This document shows positions 51,014-56,054 of a stretch of 56,054 bases of DNA, in pieces. The stretch comes from Sporolactobacillus pectinivorans (GTDB lineage Bacteria > Bacillota > Bacilli > Bacillales > Sporolactobacillaceae). The translations under genes and the position numbers were made by a program. Under the pieces are notes generated by a model that saw only the letters and a program-made list of their open reading frames with translations, was not told the origin of the DNA and did no database searches. The stretch is from assembly GCF_002802965.1 (NCBI RefSeq), contig NZ_NXGA01000001.1:1465293-1521346 (forward strand). Reading direction: 5' to 3'. The first letter of the stretch is position 1, and each line of letters opens with the position of its first letter.

Positions 51014-51802
51014 GTGAAAAATACTCTTCATTTTCGTGAACTGTTTGATGGAACAGCTTATTATTATTTAAAATACCGAGGGCAGTACAGCAGGCAGTTA
51101 ATTCAACTTGTTGCCGGGATATGCGGGCTTGATGGAAAGGGGAGGCTGCTTGATCTCGGATGCGGAACAGGTAAGCTAACTTTTCCAATGGCAGATTACT
51201 TTGAGGAAGCAGTGGGCATTGATATCAGTTTGGATATGCTTCAGTCAGCGCAAAGCCAGACGGAACTTCTTGGTGCAAAAAAAATGAAGTGGTTCCGGAT
51301 GTCGTCCGAAGAAATTAAGCCTGAATTGGGATCTTTCCGGCTGATTACATCCGGTGATGCCTTTCACTGGATGGATCGCGAGAAAGTGCTGCCTCTGTGC
51401 TACGATCGTCTTATCCCAGGTGGAGCCATTGCTCTCGTCGGACAGGGGCACATGCTCGGCGATCGGTCACTACCGTGGCAGAAAGCTGTTCAGAGCGTGA
51501 TTGACAAATTTTTTGATCACTCGGCTGACGAGGCTAAGAATTTTGGCGCTCCACATGAAAAGTTGATCGAGCGATCGTCATTTAAAGAAATGAAAATCGG
51601 AAAAATTCATTCGGTCAGAAAACGGGATATCCAATCCATCATCGGCTATCTCTATTCAACATCGACATGTAACAAGGTTCTGCTTGGCGACCGGTCACTA
51701 CAGTTTGAGCGTGACTTGCATGATGCTCTGAGATCGGTGAGCGCCTCCGGTGAATTCGAAGAGCCGGTAACCGATTACTACATTATTGCTTTTAAAAAGT
51801 GA
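51014..51802 (+). CDS. Class I SAM-dependent methyltransferase
   Basis: This protein of about 262 residues has motif I LLDLGCGTGKL and motif post-I AVGIDISLDML. The acidic/aromatic active region reads SGDAFHWMD. GTG 51014 is preferred because GGGTGA lies 5 nt upstream; ATG 51002 and GTG 50978 are alternatives. It resembles ubiquinone/menaquinone or small-molecule methyltransferases. The substrate is unknown. Confidence 0.8.
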   Translation: MKNTLHFRELFDGTAYYYLKYRGQYSRQLIQLVAGICGLDGKGRLLDLGCGTGKLTFPMADYFEEAVGIDISLDMLQSAQSQTELLGAKKMKWFRMSSEEIKPELGSFRLITSGDAFHWMDREKVLPLCYDRLIPGGAIALVGQGHMLGDRSLPWQKAVQSVIDKFFDHSADEAKNFGAPHEKLIERSSFKEMKIGKIHSVRKRDIQSIIGYLYSTSTCNKVLLGDRSLQFERDLHDALRSVSASGEFEEPVTDYYIIAFKK

Positions 51803-51892
51803 TGCTTTTCATCGGGCTGATCAGTGGAAAATAGTTAGTTCTTATCGCATCCTCGCAGCAGCTTTTTTCAAGTGTGCCTTAAAATGAAGAAC

Positions 51893-51918
51893 AGACTGGC
51901 AGTGGCTGGTCTTTTTTT
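51893..51918 (+). terminator. Terminator after the methyltransferase gene
   Basis: AGACTGGC-AGTG-GCTGGTCT (with two wobble pairs) is followed by TTTTTT. Confidence 0.65.
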
Positions 51919-51958
51919 ACACTTTAACAAGTGTAGAAGTTTAAAGGATTAAAGCTAA
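51916..51958 (+). repeat. Copy 2 of the ACACTTTAA...AAGGATTAAAG intergenic repeat
   Basis: TTACACTTTAACAAGTGTAG and AGTTTAAAGGATTAAAG match 27-65 with few changes. Both copies sit directly after the T-tract of a terminator. Confidence 0.55.
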
Positions 51959-52209
51959 GTAGCCGAACTGATGTCGGATCTTCGACTAAGAATGTGCACG
52001 TCCTTGTGGCATGTTCGGCATTAGGACATCCTCGGCCGTCACAGCCGCGGCTCCGCGCCAGGGGTTTGGCTTTACTGGCTTTACAGTTTTCTTTACGGAC
52101 TTGATAAGCAGAGATATCGTTAAACTTATAATCTTGTATCCGTCTTGCAAACGGTTAAAATGAATAAAGTACAGGATGCAGGAGAATTCGGAAGCGGAGT
52201 TGTCTTACA

Positions 52210-53190
52210 ATGAAAAACAACGGAAACAAAAAAGATAACGTGCCCCAAGAAAAGAATGAGAACAGTTCGGACAAGAAAAGTTTTCAGCTGGTTTTCTGGC
52301 TGCTTGCGGCAAAAATCGGTTTTATCCTTATTCTGGCCGGTCTCGCATTCTGGTTGATCTATTCAGTGCACTCGTCTGCGAGCAGAGATCAGGCGGCCGT
52401 CCGTTTTGGCAAAGTACACGGCAGCGGTTTCACTGAGTCGGGTGACAGACTGTGGATTGCTTCAAATTCCGGAATTATTTCCTATCATAATGGAAGCTGG
52501 AAAAAGGAAGCAATGACAAACAGGTCTGCCGGCACTCAAAACCTACCGGTAAAAGACGGTTATCTCCAGATCAGCGAAAATGGAATGGCTGCTGAGAGAA
52601 GCTACGACGGACATCTGATCCGTTCCATTCCTTTTTCAAAAAAGTTTGCCGGGGGATTATGGGGAACTGATGATTCCGCGCAAACGTTTTACAATTTGAA
52701 GTCAGATGTTGGGAAACTGTTGCTGAGCTACTCAACTGATGGGGGTAAAAACTGGAGCAGCGATGACCTCAAAGGGATAAAAGGCAAAATTCTGATGCTG
52801 GCGGTGCATCCGGAAAAGGCAGACACTTTTGCCATCGCCACAACAAAGGGACTGTTTGTGACTCAGGACGGCGGGGCACATTTTCAAAGTTACCTCAATG
52901 GAAAATCGGTCAGCAGTGTTTCATTCGCCGGCGGTTCGGATGTATCGCTTCTGGCGGGAACGTACGGAAACGATACAGCTCTCTACAATATTTTGCCGGC
53001 GCATCAAAAAACCATTAATCTTGAAATGGATACAGTCGAAGGCGACAGGCTTGTTCAGATTTCTCAAAGCCTGGTGAATAAACAGGAGGCAGCCGTTCTG
53101 ACAGAAAGCGGGGATGTCTATCTGACCCGAAACGGTGGACAGAACTGGGTTATCATCGCACAAAAAGGGCGGGGTCTGTCCGGGGCGTGA
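52210..53190 (+). CDS. Membrane-anchored Asp-box (BNR/Ycf48-like) beta-propeller protein
   Basis: This 326-residue protein has one N-terminal membrane helix (about 35-57, WLLAAKIGFILILAGLAFWL) after a charged cytoplasmic tail. An extracytoplasmic domain with strand repeats follows. Asp-boxes are visible as STDGGKNW, TQDGGAHF and TRNGGQNW, the S/T-x-D-G-G-x-x-W/F hallmark of sialidase-type propellers; no sialidase catalytic residues are seen. It precedes the HAD gene by 59 nt on the same strand. Function is unknown. Confidence 0.72.
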   Translation: MKNNGNKKDNVPQEKNENSSDKKSFQLVFWLLAAKIGFILILAGLAFWLIYSVHSSASRDQAAVRFGKVHGSGFTESGDRLWIASNSGIISYHNGSWKKEAMTNRSAGTQNLPVKDGYLQISENGMAAERSYDGHLIRSIPFSKKFAGGLWGTDDSAQTFYNLKSDVGKLLLSYSTDGGKNWSSDDLKGIKGKILMLAVHPEKADTFAIATTKGLFVTQDGGAHFQSYLNGKSVSSVSFAGGSDVSLLAGTYGNDTALYNILPAHQKTINLEMDTVEGDRLVQISQSLVNKQEAAVLTESGDVYLTRNGGQNWVIIAQKGRGLSGA

Positions 53191-53249
53191 CAGTCAGGAA
53201 GGCCGCTCTTATGTTAAACTGATAAAAATGGCGAGGGGGCGGTGAAGTA

Positions 53250-54398
53250 ATGTTAAAAACGATTTTATTTGATGTGGACGGCGTTTTTCTCAGTGAAGAG
53301 CGCTACTTCGATGCGTCGGCGCTCACTGTTCGGGAACTGCTGATGAGCAAAAATTATCTGGGTCTGGGTGAGGATAGAGACTTCAGAACCGAGTACAGCG
53401 ATCGAGAAATTGCCGATATCCGTGCGAAAGTTTTCCTTAACGACCAGGTGCTTAATTTCATGAAATCGCGTGGAATGAATGCCAATTGGGACATGATCTA
53501 TGTCACTTTTTCCGTTCAGCTGATTCATCTTGTTTCGCAGTTGCCTGATCGTGTGAGGCATGAGGCAGTGGTATGGCTGCAAAAACCAATCGGCAGGGAG
53601 GCGATGAATCAGTTCAGAAATTGGTTTCAGATGTATCCGGTCAAACCTGATTTTGACCGTTTCCTGACTGATTTTTCCGAAACGGATGCTACCCGCCAGG
53701 GGCTGATTCTCTATCTGAATGATCTGGCCGAACAACGTTTGGGCATTCAAACCGATGTTTTTCGTCCGAAAAGCACGCTTTGGCATATTGGTGAACATGC
53801 GTCACAGGAATGGTACATCGGGGATGAAAATGTTTTTGCTTCAACAGGAATTCCCTCAGCGCAAACTGGGAAAGCTGGCTTTATGAATGAGGAAGTCACA
53901 CTGGCTGATCCGGGACTGATTAGGGAAATGTTCCGGACACTGACAGGAAGAGGTGCAGACATCGGGATTGCGACGGGGCGGCCGCACCTTGAGACATATA
54001 GGCCTTTTGGCTATCTGCGCTGGCTCGAACTGCTCGATGAAAACCATATTGCGACGGCGGATGAAGTGCTGGCTGCGGAAAAGAAATATGACGCGGCACC
54101 GCTGGCAAAACCGCACCCGTTTACTTATCTGCTTTCCTACCATGGTAAAAACAGCGATGTTCGACGCTGGACCACGCGGGAACCGGAAAAACTGCCTAAT
54201 GGAAATGAAACGCTGATCGTCGGGGATTCTCTGGCCGACTTGCTCTGCGCCCGGCAGATCGGCTGCCGGTTTGCCGGGGTCCTTACAGGGCTTTCGGGGA
54301 AGAAGGCGCGCGAAGAGCTGGAAGCAAACGGTGCAGACTTTATTCTGGATTCAGTTGCTGACATCAGGGATTTGGCGCTTAAATTGATGGAAAAATAA
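53250..54398 (+). CDS. HAD-superfamily hydrolase (phosphatase-like)
   Basis: This 382-residue protein starts with motif I FDVDGV (Asp8, Asp10), has motif II in IGIATGRP and motif IV GDSLADLLCA. A large cap domain lies between about 20 and 225, so the protein is longer than common HAD phosphatases. ATG 53250 is preceded by GAGGGGCGGTG. The phosphate substrate is unknown. It could be co-transcribed with the Asp-box gene upstream. Confidence 0.85.
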   Translation: MLKTILFDVDGVFLSEERYFDASALTVRELLMSKNYLGLGEDRDFRTEYSDREIADIRAKVFLNDQVLNFMKSRGMNANWDMIYVTFSVQLIHLVSQLPDRVRHEAVVWLQKPIGREAMNQFRNWFQMYPVKPDFDRFLTDFSETDATRQGLILYLNDLAEQRLGIQTDVFRPKSTLWHIGEHASQEWYIGDENVFASTGIPSAQTGKAGFMNEEVTLADPGLIREMFRTLTGRGADIGIATGRPHLETYRPFGYLRWLELLDENHIATADEVLAAEKKYDAAPLAKPHPFTYLLSYHGKNSDVRRWTTREPEKLPNGNETLIVGDSLADLLCARQIGCRFAGVLTGLSGKKAREELEANGADFILDSVADIRDLALKLMEK

Positions 54399-54404
54399 TG
54401 GAAA

Positions 54405-54590
54405 CAATCTGTGAGCCTATTTGCCGGAAGTCGAGCCCAATTGGTCGAAACTTGAACCGAATCGCAAAAAAGTCGGATGAATAGAGTGGAACTCGAACCA
54501 AATCGGGCCAAACTTGAGCTAAAACACAAAAAATCAGAACCGGATCGCGAAAAAGCGAAACCGAAAATCTAAAGCAGGCCCGAATCATTA
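54405..54590. repeat. Degenerate GAACCGAATCG-type intergenic repeat, block D (best preserved)
   Basis: About seven tandem units of 20-22 nt can be read, including AAGTCGAGCCCAATTGGTCG, AACTTGAACCGAATCGCAAA, ACTCGAACCAAATCGGGCCA, ATCAGAACCGGATCGCGAAA and GCGAAACCGAAAATCTAAA. This is the clearest block of the family. Confidence 0.65.
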
Positions 54591-54644
54591 AGAATGCACC
54601 GATTCTTAAGTTGCATTGAATAGGTCAATAGCCAAACATTCGAA

Positions 54645-54683
54645 AAAAAGACATCCCCGTGGTTTGCACAGAGATGTCTTTTT
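54645..54683. terminator. Bidirectional terminator between HAD gene and serA
   Basis: AAAAAGACATC pairs with GATGTCTTTTT over a 17-nt loop. It serves serA on the minus strand and may end the plus-strand HAD transcript. Confidence 0.8.
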
Positions 54684-54709
54684 CATATTCGCAATGTTTC
54701 ATTGTTTGA

Positions 54710-56054
54710 TCAATTTTCCCCATCCGGCACGTCAATCTCGACGAACTGGATATCGTGGAGATCCTGAATGGCAAGGATCTCTTGCCGGACAATCTCGGGG
54801 ACAGGTTTGTCAACGGTGAGAATCATGACCGCTTTGCCGCCGACTGCCTGACGCCCGACGTACATACTGCCAATGTTGATCTGTCCTTTGCCAAGCATTG
54901 TACCAACGTTGCCGATGATGCCCGGAACGTCGACATGACTGATGTAAAGTAGATATTTTTCAGGTTCCATGTCGAGCCGATAGCCATTAATTGAAACGAT
55001 GCGGCCGCCGAAGCCAGGTAGATAGGTGCAGGCGATGGCTGCGGTGTCGTCACCATGGGCAATCTCAAGCTCAATAAAATTTGTAAATCCTTTGTGTGCG
55101 GCATTTTTCTGCACACTGTATGAAAGACTGTGCGCCTTTAAAACTTGCATAACATTCACAATATTGATTGAAGATTCCAGATAAAATGAGAGCAGTGCCT
55201 TAATCATCTGGCGTGTCAGAAGGCCGGTGTCTTCGAGAAATAATTCGCCGTAATAATTAATTTTAATCTTTTTCGGCGCTTTTTTGAAAATTTGCATCAG
55301 CAATTCCGCCATCTGCTCACTTAAAGTGAGATACGGCTTGATTTTCTGTTGCACGGTAGCCGAGATATGCGGCAAGTTAAGCGCATGCTGCACACTGCCC
55401 GATTCGAAGATGCCAACAATCTCTTCGCTGACTGATTGGGCAACCTTTTCCTGCGCTTCGGCTGTTGAAGCACCGAGGTGGGGCGTGACGATGATGCGTG
55501 GGTTTTGTGTCAGTCCCGCGTTTTCCGGCGGCTCATGCTCGAACACATCTATGGCCGCTCCGGCCACGTGTCCGCTGTTAACGGCATCGACCAATGCCTG
55601 TTCATCAATGATTCCGCCGCGCGCGCAGTTAATCAGACGGGCCCCTTTTTTTGTCCGGGCAAGATAATCGGCATCGATCAATCCGCGAGTTTCTGCAGTC
55701 AGCGGCGTATGGACGGTGATAAAATCTGCCTGTGCGGCAATGTCATCAAGACTCGCTTTGATAATGCCCAGCTTTTTAGCTCTGTCTTCCGTTAGAAACG
55801 GATCATAGCCAAGGATATTCATCTCGAAACCCTTGGCGCGTTTGGCTACTTCTGTTCCGATCCGGCCCATACCGACAACGCCCAGCGTTTTCTGATAGAG
55901 CTCAACGCCCTTATAGAGCTTCCTGTCCCATCGGCCGGCGGTCAGAGAGCCGTAAGCCTGCGGAATATTGCGTGCGAGAGCCAGCATCATCGCCATCGTG
56001 TGCTCAGTTGCCGCGATTGTATTTCCTGCAGGAGCGTTAATGACGATCACACCT
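54710..56054 (-). CDS. serA: D-3-phosphoglycerate dehydrogenase, 3' part (runs off window)
   Basis: The C-terminal 448 residues of the first serine-pathway enzyme are present; about 80-90 N-terminal residues lie beyond the window end. The first in-frame codons encode GVIVINAP, which is internal sequence, not a start. The NAD site is GVVGMGRIG, and the catalytic Arg, Glu and His are in NCARGGIIDE, VFEHEPPENAG and VTPHLGAST. The C-terminus has the intervening ASB-type domain and an ACT domain (YLLYISHVDVPGIIGNVGTM) as in type I SerA, which allows feedback by serine. Confidence 0.93.
   Translation of the reverse strand, partial: GVIVINAPAGNTIAATEHTMAMMLALARNIPQAYGSLTAGRWDRKLYKGVELYQKTLGVVGMGRIGTEVAKRAKGFEMNILGYDPFLTEDRAKKLGIIKASLDDIAAQADFITVHTPLTAETRGLIDADYLARTKKGARLINCARGGIIDEQALVDAVNSGHVAGAAIDVFEHEPPENAGLTQNPRIIVTPHLGASTAEAQEKVAQSVSEEIVGIFESGSVQHALNLPHISATVQQKIKPYLTLSEQMAELLMQIFKKAPKKIKINYYGELFLEDTGLLTRQMIKALLSFYLESSINIVNVMQVLKAHSLSYSVQKNAAHKGFTNFIELEIAHGDDTAAIACTYLPGFGGRIVSINGYRLDMEPEKYLLYISHVDVPGIIGNVGTMLGKGQINIGSMYVGRQAVGGKAVMILTVDKPVPEIVRQEILAIQDLHDIQFVEIDVPDGEN

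Larger units (their letters stand above)
51803..52209. other. Terminator and repeat-containing gap
   Basis: A terminator lies at 51893-51918, followed by copy 2 of the ACACTTTAA-type repeat. A GC-rich inverted segment with TCACAGCCGCGGCTCCGCGC follows; it may belong to the same repeat family. No gene is seen. The ribosome binding site of the propeller gene (GGAG) is at the end. Confidence 0.45.

Noticed and set aside
53265..53798. 177-codon minus-strand frame
   Set aside because: Antisense to the HAD gene, which carries real motifs; composition is that of a shadow frame.
54405..54590. Tandem repeats considered as a CRISPR array
   Set aside because: Units vary at most positions and are contiguous without unique spacers of constant length; no cas gene is present.

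Overview
The window reads as chromosome of a low-to-moderate GC, Gram-positive, fermentative spore-former-type bacterium (Bacillales). Several independent signs point to an acid-tolerant, lactate-producing lineage close to Sporolactobacillaceae: S-box (SAM-I) riboswitches, a B. subtilis-like metI-metC operon, an alsR/alsS-alsD acetoin module, two ECF vitamin-type transporters, a glycerol/lactate-type aquaglyceroporin, and two secreted acid-type peptidases of different families (S53 sedolisin and G1 eqolisin). The lineage is an inference; no rRNA, tRNA, CRISPR array or complete insertion sequence was recognised.

Layout. 1-4.4 kb (minus strand): a KASIII-like protein with a non-canonical active site beside a small STAS-like protein, aspartase, and an ArsR regulator. 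4.5-7.7 kb: an HTH-TPR regulator of RRNPP architecture, a divergent 45-residue exported-peptide gene with its own ribosome binding site and terminator, and a convergent S53 peptidase; this looks like a candidate cell-cell signalling cassette. 8-29.6 kb: a large sulfur-metabolism region with four S-box elements (before metI-metC, an M20 deacylase, a truncated LysR-like ORF, and a partly decayed cluster with GNAT, MetY-like, iron-ADH-like and M20 genes), an NrtA/SsuA-type ABC transporter with conserved-looking cysteines, a MerR/MFS pair, and several gene remnants (luciferase-like monooxygenase start, MetI-type permease, others). 29.8-34.1 kb: ECF transporter plus nucleoside hydrolase. 34.4-39.4 kb: G1 peptidase, CBS protein, and a second ECF transporter whose S gene is separated from the energizing module by a terminator-like hairpin. 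39.6-56 kb: housekeeping (glutaredoxin-like, DedA, MIP channel with divergent AraC regulator, thioesterase, cardiolipin synthase, PerM-like protein, alsR/alsS/alsD, methyltransferase, Asp-box propeller, HAD phosphatase) and the 3' part of serA running off the edge.

How it fits together. SAM-sensing RNA should switch on methionine/cysteine synthesis and salvage of acylated or alkylated sulfur compounds when SAM is low. Several riboswitch-led units have lost genes: intact leaders are followed by stumps of permease or monooxygenase genes, so this is an accessory region in decay. A further unexplained layer is a degenerate repeat of about 21-22 nt (theme GAACCGAATCG) occupying at least four intergenic gaps between 35 and 54.6 kb, and a second repeat family (ACACTTTAA...AAGGATTAAAG) found just after terminator T-tracts at both ends of the window.
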